Origin: Sphagnum magellanicum
Lineage: Eukaryota > Streptophyta > Sphagnopsida > Sphagnales > Sphagnaceae
Reading direction: 5' to 3'
DNA: 64,000 bases
NCBI GenBank assembly: GCA_021904315.1
Contig: CM038920.1
Coordinates: forward strand, 5,642,001 to 5,706,000
The first letter of the stretch is position 1. Every line of letters starts with the position of its first letter. The translations under genes and the position numbers were made by a program. Below are positions 12,201 to 24,801 of the stretch, piece by piece. The notes under the pieces were generated by a model, which ran no database searches, was not told where the DNA came from, and saw only the letters and a list, made by a program, of their open reading frames with translations.

Positions 12201-13850
12201 AACCCTATTTGGTAATAATTTTTTTTTAGATTCTAATTTAAAGCTTCATTTATTATAGCCTTTTCTAATTGCCTTTTTACTTCACCCTTAAACGTTGTTC
12301 TTATGGCTCTTCTTTGACTACTATTATGTGTGATGTGTGTTGTTTTGATTATTCTTGCTTTGTTTATTATAAATTGATATGTGTTATTTTTATTTTATTT
12401 TGACTATTTAAACTTTTAATGTGTGTTGTAATAATTTGATGTTTAGTATTTGTTACTCTAGCCCATCTCCTTTCAATTTGAAATATTACCTTGGCCGCTA
12501 CACTTCAACCATGTAACAACAAGACATAAGAATTTAAAAAATGATTGAAGGTCATCTCTTCAACTGCTTGGGATTTATGACATGTTGAGAAAAATTGGAT
12601 TTTTAAAGTTGAAAAGAGCTTATTCCCTCCAAAATTGCAAAAAAAAAAATCCTTTAAATTTATTTGAGATTTAATTTACAAAATTTATGAAACTCCTTAA
12701 ATTTGTTAATATTTTCAAGGTTTCACCATAAAATAACAAGCATGGACAACAAAAGTAAAACATGTCGAAACTTTCATTTCTTAAAAAGCTTGATATTTAA
12801 AACTCTTCAAATCCATCAATAAAACCTTCAAATGGTTCAAATTTACATAAATTTGTATGTCATGAATATCATTTGTCAACTCCAATTGGAGTGTTCAATT
12901 TGATGGACGTTTTTTGTACTTCAAAATGAAAATTTAATTCGAACGATCATTATGTGTAGATTTCAAATTTGAAAAACCATTATAGGAATTAAAAAATTGA
13001 CATTTCTATTATATAAAATTATATTAATGGATTCCTCAATTAAAAAAGTAGTTGTAATCAAAGATGATTTATTGACAAGTATTTTTGAAGTTACCGTAAA
13101 TAAAACATCAAGGAAAATAAAATAAAATACACACCATGAAGAATCATAATGAATACATATAATGTAATACAAGATAATAATAAGATTTTCAAAAACATTT
13201 CATCTCCAACACCTTTAATGTAGTATAACATACTTGATCAACAATGATATTATGTAAGCAATGATTAAACAATAAATTTTAAATGAAATTCATTGATTTA
13301 AAATCCAAATCTTACATACTTAATATGGTTTCTAAACATAGCAACAAATTTCTATACTTAAAAACAAAATACATTTCTAACATAATGTTTGAAAATTATA
13401 GTGTTTGAAAACATCATGACAAATAAGCAAATTAAGTTCCCTTCGGGTAAAGCTCCAATCACACCTAATGTTAAGTCGATGTTAGGAGAGGCAAGTTTCT
13501 TATTGCATTCATTGCCAAGAATGTTTTGTATGAGCAATTGCATTAACTCTCTAAATACACAAATACAATACTTACATTTTTCTCTCTAAAAAACACAAAT
13601 ACGATACCTCAACATATTCATGTTCGAAAAGAATCAAAAAATAATAATACAAATGATCATGTTCAAAAAAGTTTTGATTCAACAACAAAAACCTTCTTCA
13701 TATTACAACTTGTGTGATTCTTCAACAAGGTTGAGACACAAACATCATTGACCGTTAAATCAACAAGGAACTTGACCATGGGCATTTCACATAGCAACGA
13801 TTGCCCATAAATGAACCGTTTCATCCATAACATGTAGAATTTCAGTTTGA
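9241..13850. other. Long AT-rich intergenic DNA, no gene seen
   Basis: No conserved protein is found. Degenerate direct repeats occur at about 9480-9610 (two blocks around AATTTGGCAAAGTG) and about 9780-10030 (recurring CATGTTxTTGTTTATAATA blocks next to CTCCTCTTCATG-like words). A TA microsatellite sits at 11094-11116. The rest looks like decayed repeat DNA without recognisable retrotransposon genes. Confidence 0.55.
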
Positions 13851-14880
13851 TTGATCACAATTAACCACCATTTCCTAGAAATCAGAAAAGGGTTCAACAT
13901 AAAAACCCGCATGCATATCCTTCCTTATTCTCTACATTTCATCCATGTAAAACGTAATGCACACAATCAAAATCAAAAATTTACAATCAATAAACAACAT
14001 TTGTCTTTTTCCCAATACACAATTTTTGGGATAGAATGTAGTCAACATTACATACCTTTGTTGGGTGCTTGATGAAATTGCAACAGGTCCCCATCTAAAC
14101 ATCCATGTTGAAAATATGTGGCAAAATGGATACCCACCACCAATTTCCATTAAAGCTGACAATGAATACCAGATTTCAGTCCATGTTGGTCGCTTGGCAG
14201 CAAGTTGATGAACCAAACATCGAACCAAACAATTTGTACCTGCAAAATACCAAACACTAGAAGTCTATGTACAAAACATTCTTGTAGCAAAGGAATCCAA
14301 CATCGATATGTCACAACACAAAAAAACTCAGCTACAAGCGCAGAACACCATGGAGAAATTACTGTTTCATCAAAGTACCAAAATCCCTCCAGTTTTCAGA
14401 TAAATTAGCCTGTCTAAGTAAATATGTCGAACCTTTTTATTCATTAGAGCACAAATTCATGTCCTCAAACCTCCTCTGTTTATGTTGTAAAGAATCACTA
14501 TACTGTATGGTGGACCAGGATGCCCAATGACGACTATTGCCCCTAACATTGGATTTCATTCAGAACCTCCAATTTCAAATGAAGAAATCTTCTTGGATTC
14601 TATGTGTAAAAGCTTTGAACATTACCTTCTGGTCTAGCAGGCAAATATGGAAATCGGGTTTAGCGTAACCATCCTGTTGAGATTAATTAGCTAATTGCTA
14701 TGTAATTAGTGTCACTCCGTAGTTCAGCCAACAACCACTGGAAGTGCAGAATGGCAGGTATCACCCATAAGTGTTGGCATGGGATAGCCACTGCAACTTC
14801 CCTGAATGAATGTGTGCAAACGTGCACCCTACATTCTAGATCTCATCAGCAGGTGTGGATAATTCTGGTCTGCAGGTACT
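13851..14880. other. Region downstream of the TBC gene, no gene seen
   Basis: Composition becomes less AT-rich, but no reading frame resembles a known family. The part nearest 14880 is expected to hold the 3'UTR of the minus-strand TBC gene. Confidence 0.45.
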
Positions 14881-17800
14881 CTACTTTTGAGAGAGATTTT
14901 CGGGTGGCAGCAGAGGGTTAGGGTTCTTCATGCGCTCATATTCTAGCCGTAGCTCCTCCAGCTTCTTGGACACCTGAAAACCAAACAGTTCGTGGAGTAT
15001 CAACTAGGGATCTTGCCAGAGCAACAATGTAATCCTGTTGATCAGCGAAATGTCATGATTGGCATGTATACTGCCTGACATGAATGATACTGCATTCTGA
15101 AGCCAAAGAACAACATATAAACACAGGAATTAAGGAACAGAAATTAGGAAGAGGCAGATAAATAAAAAAAAGGGAATGGCAAGCCATGGGCACCTTGATA
15201 TTATAAGCCAAGGGAAGGAGTGTGTCAGGCTGCAATGCACCTTCAGGAAAATTACGCAAAGCTTGGACCAATTTCTCAAACGGCAGCTTCACCTGCAATG
15301 CCCAGAAATCTCTCTTGAGTCCTCTGTCACTGGAAAGGAATGAAGTTTCTTAGGTTGCTCAGGAAGAAAAATGAGAACCCACTAGATTAGATCAAAGACG
15401 AGCTCACATTTAGGGTTTAGAGTTTGGGGTTTACTGGTGACCCACCAAATCATCCTCACAGTATCTGAGTAGTGCAAGCCCCACACGAAAAACAATCTTC
15501 ACACCCTGCATCATGATGATGTTCTCACCTGATTCAGCAATTTGCCTCACTGAATAGACATAAAGCATGGAATCTGAATGAAAAATCACATCTAATGTGA
15601 TCTACTGCAAAGAGGTGGAGAGCTGATACACTGCTGCTCACTAGTTCGTAGCCTGACCAGTACCAGCATCCACAACTACCAAACCCACTCAATCCTACCT
15701 TCTTCCAATTGATTGAGGACAAGGTGGAACAAGAGACAACCTCACTCTAGACTGCATAGAAAAGTGAATTGCAGTAGAGGACAAGGTGGAACAAGCAACA
15801 ACCTCAGAGAGGAAGACATCCCAGATCCGTAGAGCCAGAGAGAAAGGGAAGGAGTATGAAAAAACAGTGATAAACCACTGGCTTGCATACATGCTTGGAT
15901 TGATCATCTCATTCTCAAAATGTTTCCCAACTCTTGGCACTAGGTCTTGCACCAACCTCTCAAACTGAAACAGGTACTGCTGAACCAATGGTAGACCCAC
16001 CTGAATCAAAGAACAAGCAAGAGTGGCTCAAGTCAATTCTACCATAACTGCAGCTTCCTAGTCAACAAAACCAGTACACAGGAACAGCCACTGCTTTCTG
16101 ATACACACGGTGGTCATCAACTTGCCAGAAACAGCACTTGTTGCACTGGCATGCTGCTCAGAGAAGTTTCACAAAACATAGCCTGCACCAACCACTGGGT
16201 CCTCATCTCAAGTGGCAAATCAAGACTTGGAGAACAACTTTTGTGCTAATCCAACTTGGAAGGAAAGACTATTACCAAGTAGAGGCCCTCCATGGGTGAA
16301 TGGACTGCTCCCTTAAGCAAGGCCACCAGTAGCCAGAAAGCATCTTCCTCACTCATATACAATAACAGCAACCCTGCAAGGAACCCCATTCCCTGTTTCA
16401 ATCCCACAGGATTTGCTGTCAAAAAAAAAAATTCCCAATAATGGGCAGAAGCTGATTTGTGCTTGATCATCAAAGTCTAATTCCAGTAGATGTTGTAGTT
16501 CTCACCAATACCAATGCAACAACTGCATGCAGGCATTCTAGGTCTCAAATCACCAAATTTAGGTCTTAGTCCAAGGATGATCAAAATCCTGTTTGATCAA
16601 GAAGAGTGAGTGTGCAATCTGTCTAGTCAACCTCAACTACTATCTCAGACATCTCAGAATAGAACAGATTTCTCTTGCTTTATCTAGAGCAGGGGAGTTC
16701 CAAAGACCCAACTCCTGGAAGGAGACACACCTGGACATAGCCCACATCTCGGTCATACACTGCATAAGCCTTTAGGACATTGTAGAGGGAACGTTGCCCA
16801 GGCCCATGCCTCTGTTGGAAAAAAACATGCGATGGAAATGTCCGAGAAATATCCCTGATTATGTCCAATTCTGCAGCTGATGTTTCATACAGCACCAGTT
16901 GCTGCCAGGAAAAGAGGGAGGTTGATGAGCATCCTGTTGGGTTTTATTACCACACAAATCATTGCTCTCCTTTCATCACTTGATCCTCTCTTACAACATT
17001 CCACAAACCCAAAGAAATCTGATCTGGATCTCTCATACTCATACTCGTCTGATCTTCATCCATGCTGGAATTTATGTAAATAGAAAGTGTACATGACATG
17101 TCAATTGCATTGAAGAGAAAACTCCACAAAACATTTGGAAGGTAACTGTTGTGTCAGTAGCAACCAAATGAAAGAAAGTGTACCTCATACACTCCTTGAT
17201 TCATGAGCAGCAAATCACGGCTGCCCGAAATAAGTTGCCACACTAGCCCTCGTAGACAGTCAGGAATGCCCTTGCGCACACGTCGTTTTACAACCAGTGG
17301 CTTTCTACGCACATAGTGCTTCCAGTCCCTGCCCCCAACTCCAATCATTCTCCTCCACTTTCTCAGCCTTCGCTCCTCCCTGTTCAACCTCCAATGTCAA
17401 AACACATGCAACCAGCATTGAATAATCGGCTCTCAACCAACAGTCATCCAGCTTCAAAATTTCACACTAGTCAAGAACCAAACAGCTTTTTACTGTTATG
17501 AGAAACAGGTGGCATACAAGGGTGGGATGTACACAACATGTGCCAGGACTTCAAAGCAATAAGTGATGGGCTTATGAATTTGGCAACACTGATTGACAAG
17601 TCACAATTACAGTATTGGATGAGAATGTCAGCAGTAGGGATATAGAATTGTCACAACCAAGTAGGTACTAGGAACTGATTCAACAGCACCTAAGGAGGAG
17701 AGCTAACAATATGCCCACATGTATCTCAAGCACTGAAAAAAAAATCAATACCTCTCTCGTTCTGGTTGTGGCTGGCCCTTGCTGGAAACCTCAGTAGGGT

Positions 17801-17924
17801 TTGCCTTGACAAATCCATATCTATCAAGAGGCCGCGGCGGAGGAACTGGACCTGGTTTGAATTCCAATGCTTCAGCTTCAGCTTCTTGCCTCTCGGTCTC
17901 AATTTGGCTGCTTCCATTGCTCAT
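14881..17924 (-). CDS. TBC-domain Rab GTPase-activating protein (PAM1-like), 8 exons
   Basis: Exons in transcript order: 17924-17752, 17379-17184, 16901-16731, 16392-16276, 16000-15803, 15505-15446, 15292-15194 and 14973-14881. They sum to 1107 nt (368 residues plus TAG), and every intron is GT-AG. The N terminus is PGPVPPPRPLDRYGFV, then EERRLRKWRRMIGVGGRDWK leads into the TBC domain. Catalytic marks are present: IPDCLRGLVW, the arginine-finger motif IIRDISR (Arg 143) and the glutamine finger YVQ (178-180) split exactly by an intron before GMGFLAG. TBC proteins speed GTP hydrolysis by Rab GTPases and so end Rab signals in membrane traffic. The best plant match in memory is the PAM1 / At3g02460 group. 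An in-frame ATG at 17948 lies upstream, but CTGCAG directly before AAGATG suggests a 5'UTR intron acceptor, so I prefer 17924. The Rab partner is unknown. Confidence 0.92.
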
Positions 17925-17948
17925 CTTCTGCAGATGTCTAGCCCCCAA

Positions 17949-19057
17949 ACTGCTTTCTCAAATGATTGTGCTTTATATCCAAAGTCAAGAATGGTCCTCA
18001 TGCCACATGTTCTCTATGCTGTTACAACTCCAACCACTCACTAGTTAATGCTTGCCCCCATTGCCCTAAAAATAGGACCCGTTATCATGCATGATGACTG
18101 AAAAAATTGCACATAGGCGTGTCAAGTATTCTCAACACAGAAACACAAATCAACCCTTCAAGTTAAACCTCAAAAACTGCCCTACTTGCAAAGAAGTTTA
18201 CATCCCCACAAAGAAGTGAATGCAAAAGAAAGCCAAGTGTCTTCAATGTACAAATTTGACTGAAGCTACAAAAATTGGATAAAGGAGAAACAAAAGCACC
18301 AATTCCACTGAGCTGAACCACAAAAGCATTTCTTTGGTCAACCTAGAAACCTCTGATGACAGAATTCTGGGTCTGATTTACTTTGTCACTGAGTCCTGTC
18401 AGCACTCAAATTAGAATCCTCTGACCATGCAGGGTTTCCAATCATTCAACATACACAATCTGTAGAGTTTAATGAAGCCAATAGGGTTGTTCATGCTGCT
18501 CAGAAACAAGGAACTCTGACAATGAAAAGAAATTCTTTTTTTGAGAAGCTAATTGATGACTTACAAAGCTATTGGTTACAGTAAGATTTGATGAGCTGCA
18601 GGAGTTGGACAGATCCTGTTCTTGAAAAGTTCAAATTTTTTTGACCAAAAAAGAGCATGGATGCAGCTATTGGCTGCAGAAACAAAGCAGAAGAAACCCA
18701 CAAATAGTAATCCACTTTGACCTCTAACAAAATAACATAAGGCCTTTGTTTGTTGTGTGGGTGTCGTCAAAAAATGCATCAGATCTGTCCATTTATTGCA
18801 TGAAGGTGATGAGGCCTTGTGTTCATTTCCCATTTTGCACAAGCAGCACTCAATCACAGTTGATGGGTACAACTACAAAATGCCTTGACACCAAAGATTA
18901 AGACATAAAATTTCAGTGAGGATATAGACATACTACTTTCTGCTTTGTGAGCATCTTGAACTCTGTAAAAAATTCATGAAAGAAGCACATGCTTGCTACC
19001 TATTGGAGACTAAAAAAGACTCTAGTCCTCTAGAGAGATAGGTACCCACCCAGTAGA
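17949..19057. other. 5' flank of the TBC gene, no further gene seen
   Basis: Upstream DNA of the minus-strand TBC gene, probably holding its promoter and a non-coding first exon. The open frames present show no family signature. Confidence 0.4.
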
Positions 19058-19371
19058 TGGCCACCATCTCAAAACAAAAAACAAAAAACACAAGAAAACC
19101 CTAAAAATCAAAGATCACAACATCTTGAAACCCTACACTCGAAATCACAATGTTCATCATCACAGAGAAACCCAAGGCATAACAGATTTCAAACGAGAAA
19201 ATAATATTGCTATGACATTTGAGCTGGTCACCATCTCAAAACCAAAAACAAAACAAGAAAACCCTAAAAATCACAGATCACAAATATCTCGAAACCCTAA
19301 AGTCGAAATCGCTCACAGTGTTCATCATCATCACAGAGAAAGCAAGGGATATGCAGATTTTCAACAAGATC
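19058..19371. repeat. Tandem duplication, unit about 170 bp
   Basis: Two blocks share the order CACCATCTCAAAAC..., AAGAAAACCCTAAAAATCA, GATCACAA, GAAACCCTA, CGAAATC and GTTCATCATCACAGAGAAA. The first starts near 19058 and the second near 19228. Divergence is moderate, so the duplication is not recent. Confidence 0.65.
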
Positions 19372-19639
19372 CTTGAAGCAAGCACTATGAAAGAAGCACA
19401 AAGGTATGGATGACAACACACTGCGTAAAAGTTAGGTACCTCCAAAACGTTGAATTCTCAAGTCTATCTCTTCTTCAACATTCGAGAGAAAGAGACCACT
19501 CCTTCGGTTCAAACTGTTTGAGATCAAACCCCAACAACATCACACAACAGGGGGGAGGGCTTATTACTTCACAAGATCATCATGTCCTACATGAATTTGC
19601 AAACATCTAAAGCGTGTAAGTGTGTGTATAAGAGTGTGT

Positions 19640-19668
19640 GTATGTGTGTGTGTGTGTGTGTGTGTGTT
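19640..19668 (+). repeat. TG microsatellite
   Basis: An almost pure TG run preceded by GTGTGTATAAGAGTG. Simple-sequence repeat with no coding support. Confidence 0.9.
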
Positions 19669-19679
19669 TCTTGTTGCCT

Positions 19680-19912
19680 ACTGCTGCTGCTGCTTCTTCT
19701 TCTTCTTCACTGCTGCATTCAAAGACGACAACACCACTTCTCTTCTCTTCTCTTCATTTCAAGGGATTTCTATTATGGGTATTCTTCCCATGGGATGCTG
19801 CTGCTTCTTCTTCTTCTTCACTGCTACATTCAAAGACAACAACAAAACATCACATCTTCTCTTCTCTTCTCTTCATTTCAAGGGATTTCCATTATGGGTA
19901 TTCTTCCCATGG
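19680..19912 (+). repeat. Tandem duplication, unit about 115-120 bp
   Basis: Two copies (about 19680-19793 and 19794-19912) each run CTGCTGCTTCTTCTTCTTC, ACTGCTxCATTCAAAGAC, a CTTCTCTTCTC tract, then TTTCAAGGGATTTC and ATGGGTATTCTTCCCATGG. Identity is high. The second carries a short insertion of ACAAAACATC type. Confidence 0.85.
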
Positions 19913-20034
19913 TACCAATTCACAAAATAAAATACACAAAGGATTGAAACAAATCTTTTATTTGTGAAAAATATGACACTAATAAGGTGAAGAAAATTGT
20001 TGATCAAATATGGCAAGCTACACAATAGAGTTAT

Positions 20035-20112
20035 CAAGATTAACTATAGTAGATGTACAGGTAAGAGTAGTGAAAACATATGTAGCAGCAATGGAGGTGC
20101 TCAGGAAAAGTT
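20035..20112 (+). repeat. Dispersed SINE-like repeat, copy 1 (partial)
   Basis: Contains ACAGGTAAGAGTAGTG, ATATGTAGCAGCAATGGAGG and GCTCAGGAAAAG, the same core found near 29300-29380 and 32080-32160. The upstream part is less conserved than in the other copies. Confidence 0.6.
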
Positions 20113-20449
20113 ATCTATATATAGATTTTTAAACTACCCATATGACAAATATTATATTAGACTATATTCTAGATCATAAAAAGGTATAATAATTTCAATG
20201 TTATAATTTTTAAATGTTTGAATTGAATTTTTTTAAATGAAGAAAGTGGGAGCTTACCTTAGCTAGGTTTTTTTGGGTCATTGAGTTTGACCATTTTGTA
20301 ACTAACATCAAAATTAGTTTGGCCTATATTTGGTGAATTTGGGGGAACAAACCACTTTGCTCAATGCAAGGCTTGACCTGTTGGTGAATTCAAACCACAA
20401 CATCTAGTTAGGTAATGGGTTAATGAGTAATGACCCTCTTGGTGAATTT

Positions 20450-20800
20450 TGAAAACCCTAAACTACACCTCAAGTTCAACTAGGTTGAAGGTGGTCATGA
20501 GTCTCAACTCTCAATCATTTGGGCTATTGACTTATGGTGTAAAGAAGGGCAATTCTAAAAAGCCAACTTCAACCATTTGGACTATTGACTTTATGGTCTT
20601 CAAAAGGGCTAAATATGAATCAGCTCCAACCAATTTGGCTATTGATTCGAGTTTCCAACCATTTGGGCTATGGACTTTTGAGTTAAAGTCATTTTAGTTA
20701 TTGGGTTCCAATCCAAATCATTTTGGCTATTTTGTGCTTTTTAGTTTCAATTGTTTGGGCTATTGACTTTGGCTCTATTGGCTTGAGCTCCAATCATTAG
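20450..20800 (+). repeat. Degenerate tandem repeat around CAACCATTTGGGCTATTGAC
   Basis: At least seven diverged copies of this word recur at roughly 40-60 bp intervals, each followed by TTTxxG-type sequence. No protein fits the stretch. It looks like an old minisatellite. Confidence 0.6.
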
Positions 20801-23700
20801 GGGCTATGGAATCTTAGTTTAGTTTTTAGGGTTTGGGGTTTAAACCCTAAACCCTACACACCATTTGATTTAGTGATTTGAGTTATGTAAGGATTATACA
20901 AAAGGTTTGGAACTTATGAGCTTGTGTGTGATACCCAAGTGTTTGATTCTATGTGTTTAGGGTTTATTTAGGATTTGTCTAGTTAAGTTTTTTGGACTCT
21001 TGTTGGCTATCTAGAATATTGGACTTTTGAGGCCTTCCTTTTGCACTTTGGACTTCTTTTTAGACTTTGGATTTTGCTATTGCTTTGAAGAACAACACTC
21101 ATCATCTCCATTAGTGTGAATTATTGACTTTTTTGGACATGTTTACAATATTATGTGTATGACCCAAAAAATTTGAAAAGGTTTCGATTGAAGGTCCAAC
21201 TCTTTTTTTCATAATTCATGAAAAGACTTTCCCACTATGAGTTGAACACTACTAAAAGTAACAACACAATGAAAGAAAGAAAAATGGGGATGATGACTTA
21301 ATCAACACCCTATTATAATACTAGGAAGTAATGCCATTTGGATACTTGTGAATTTTTCATTCTTGATTTGCTTTCCCCAAATGGCATTGTGAAGGCCCCA
21401 CCCTAATGATCCAAATCACACTTTATAGAAGAAGAATTGTTTGGGGGGTTCAACTAATACTTGACCTAGTTATCAAATGAGGACCAAGATGAAAAAAGAG
21501 CAAGTTGGAATGACCTCCAAAGTATTCATTAGACTTGAATAATTCAATTATTTTCAATAGTTTTAAATAATAGGAAACATATTGAATATATGGTTTTTTT
21601 TTTTTTTTTTTGGTCAAATGGTTTTATGATGTATCATTGTCAAAGTTGCATATTAAGTTAGAATTATTTTATTCACTTGGATTTTAATGTATTGTAATAG
21701 ATAATAAGCAAATATTAACATACCTAAATGATTGATTTAAAAACATAGGAACCTAATTCTAGTATTTTTCCTCAACAAATTTTGTGCCATTTTTATCTCA
21801 AAAAATTGGGAAAAATGTAAAAATTTCACATTTTCCCCAAAATTTAGATATTGTTGCTATCATGACTTGTGCATAAATATACAAACATAATGGGAACAAG
21901 ATCCAAGCATGAATTGGATTGATAGTTCAACAACTAAAAGGAACTATGTAATAATTGTTCCAAAGGTTTAAATGAACAATGTCAAGCTTTTAAGTTTGTG
22001 CAAGTATCAAGATGATGGAGTTCTTGCATTCCTTTCACATGATGAAAAAAAAACCTTTAACATTTTTGGCATTTGCAAATTGATTTAAAACAAATCCTTT
22101 ATGAAATGGAGACATAGAAATTGTAATTTTTACACCTAGGTTGTGTTTTATTTTTGATTATTTTATGAGTTTTTAAAAATTATAATTTATGGAAGGGTAA
22201 GGGTTTAAAATAACTTTGAGGTGTAACTTCAAGGAAAAAAAAAAACTACTTTATCACTTTCCTAAGAAAAACCCAAAGAAAGTTACTTCCTTTTTTTTTC
22301 AAATGTCATGTCAAAAAATATATACAATTAAAATTTTTTTTTTTTCCTAAAGCAAAGTTTGAACATCATTTTCAATTTTTTTGGGCACCATGGTTAAACA
22401 AATCATTTAAAGTGTGACATATATTATAATAAAATAATAATATCACACTTTTGTGCTTTTCATTCTCATGTTTCTACCCAATGTTGCTCTTCAACAATCA
22501 ATCACTAGCATATGTAAGAGTGCATGATAAATAATAGTTTTTTAAATGTATAAAATCTTTTCTTTTCCATCTTCCATTATTTCACAACCATTGAATGATA
22601 TTATAGCTCAAGAAAATAACACAAACTTCTCCACAACTTTAAGTCTTCCCAAAGTTGATAACCTTTCTAAATTGATAAAATTTTTATCCATCGATGTTGG
22701 TTTCAATATCCTAAATGATGTCTTCTTATTATTTATTTATAATAAAATTTAAGGAAATATTTATTTAAGGAGGTTTAAAATATTTGTGATGAGGCAAATC
22801 ATAATTTTCATAATTTTATTTTTTTATTTCCAATTTTTTAGCCAAATTTATATAAAGATGATTGAATATTTGTACTTCATGTATGGTTTATAACCAAATT
22901 TGGCTAAGTCTTCCGAAGGACAATCACCAATTTTTTCCTACATTTTCTTGTGGATGATAGCCACTTTGGTTGCATAATTTTTTTTTTCCAAAAAATAAAT
23001 AAATAGATCATTATGGCTATGTTTAATATTGTGGTCAATGTGGTTTGTTGGTATAATATTAATATTTATAGCCTTATAATGCACCTTGCCTCCCCACTAC
23101 CAAAAAAAAAAAGATGACATGAATTTATACACATTTATATCCTAAATAATATATATCCATAAGTGCAAAAACATTTGTTGAAAATTAAAAAAAAGTAAAA
23201 AATAAAAATAAAATATTTTAATGGAGCAATTGAAGTAGTTAGCTTACCTACAACTCATGTTCAAAACTAATTATTAATTCCTAAGTGAACAAGTTGAAAA
23301 ATAATATTAAAAAAAGAAGTTATGAGCAATTTTCCCAAAATTCTAAAAAAATTGAAAAAAATAATTAAAAAACACAAGATAAATTTGAAACTTATTAATG
23401 GACTTATTAAACTTAATAATTTGATTTTAAAAGTGATTTTTAAGATTCAAAAAATATAAATTCCAAAAAAAAACCAGGTTTTATTTGGGAAGGAAAAAAA
23501 ATCAGTGGAGGGACGTGGTAGTAACTAACACTTGGGCCAACAGCACAGGCCAACACTGTAATGGAAGATTCCGCTCCCAAGGACCGAGAGAATTTACAGC
23601 GGAACGTCCGGATTACGTCACGGAATGTGCGTTTTAAAGCTATTCTAAAATGACAGAAGATTGTGAGCCTCTATTTTGGTATCAGCCGAAAGTGGATTTT
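20801..23700. other. AT-rich intergenic DNA, no gene seen
   Basis: Dominated by A/T tracts and short decayed repeats. A block near 22880-22970 (ATAACCAAATTTGGCTAAG, then TTGTGGATGATAGCCACTTTGG) belongs to the GTAGCCAAAG element family. No conserved coding frame found. Confidence 0.5.
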
Positions 23701-23701
23701 T

Positions 23702-23736
23702 GGGGGGGCGGGGGGGGGGGGGGGGGGGGGGGGGGG
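23702..23736 (+). repeat. Poly-G tract
   Basis: Seven G, one C, then 27 consecutive G (23710-23736). A run of this kind may fold as a G-quadruplex and is also a common place for assembly error. It stands at the left edge of a minisatellite. Confidence 0.9.
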
Positions 23737-23755
23737 CAGGTGATTTGGCTTGGAA

Positions 23756-24315
23756 TCCATCCACAAGTGAATGAACGGAATGGAGTTAGTTAGTTAGTTT
23801 TCATCCATAAGTCAATGAACGGATTTGGAGCTAAAGTTCTCAACTACAAGTGAATGAACGGATTTGGAGCTAAGTTCTCAACCACAAGTGAATGAACGGA
23901 TTTGGAGCTAGTTCTCATCCACAAGTGAATGAACGGATTTGGAGCTAGTTCTCATCCACAAGTGAATGAACGGATTGGAGCTAGTTTTCATCTACAACTG
24001 AATGAATGAATGAATGAATGGCTGGAGCTAGTTTTCGTCCACAAGTGAATGAGTGAACGGATGGAGCTAGTTTTCATGCACAAGTGAATGAATGAACGGA
24101 TTGCAGCTAGTTTTCGTCCACAAGTGAATGAATGAATGTATGGATGGATGGAGCTAGTTTTCATACACAACTGAATGAATGACTGAATGGATGGAGCTAG
24201 TGTTCGTACACAAGTGAATGAACGAACGGATTGGAGCTAGTTTTTTCGTCCACAAGTGAATGAATGAACGGATGGAGCTAGTTTTCGTCCACAAGTGAAT
24301 GAATGGATGGAGTTG
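23756..24315 (+). repeat. Minisatellite, about 14 copies of a 36-50 bp unit
   Basis: The unit reads approximately CACAAGTGAATGAACGGAT followed by TTGGAGCTAGTTxTCATC. Copies vary by expansion of GAAT/GAAC (as at 23999-24025) and by small substitutions. The array lies between AT-rich DNA and the leader of the acid phosphatase gene. Confidence 0.92.
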
Positions 24316-24379
24316 GCGAGGGGGTTTTGGAGCTTGTAAAACATCCATCATCCATCCAGACGTCCTGTCGCCTCCCTGC

Positions 24380-24801
24380 TGGGTCTGTTGGTTGGTTACA
24401 GTGTAGGTACGGTGCTGCTGCTACACAAGCTCTCTCTCTCTTCTCTCGCTGACGCTGCTTCTGGCAGTGCGCGGTTGCGTATAGATGGGGCTGCTGCTGC
24501 TGCCGCTGATCAGCTCATCGCATGCGTGAGCTGCAGACGCGCAAGGGAAGAAGAAGAAGAAGAAGAAACTGAGCTTTTTCTTTCGATTTTTGATTTTTGA
24601 TTTTTTTTTTTGGTTCTTCAAGAATTGGTTTCTTTTGATGTGAGTACTGAAGGGAAATGAAATCTTAGTTATTATTGCAAGAGACTGAGAGAGAAAGAGG
24701 GAGGGGAGAGGGGAGCAACGAAACTCAGGGCAGAGGAGGGAGGAAGAAGAGGAAGAAGAAGAAGCAGCAGCAGCAGCAGCAGGAGGAGGAGGAGGAGATA
24801 G
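24380..24801 (+). promoter_or_regulatory. Probable promoter and leader of the acid phosphatase gene
   Basis: GC-richer DNA with CTCTCTCTCT, GAAGAA runs (24545-24567) and AAG/CAG/GAG triplet runs (24743-24797) directly before the ATG at 24802. Purine-rich triplet runs of this kind are common in plant 5'UTRs. No TATA box can be assigned with confidence. Confidence 0.4.

Noticed and set aside
23756..24315. Minus-strand open frames through the minisatellite, giving His- and Ser-rich peptides
   Set aside because: Open only because the repeat lacks stops. The protein is pure repeat with no family match.
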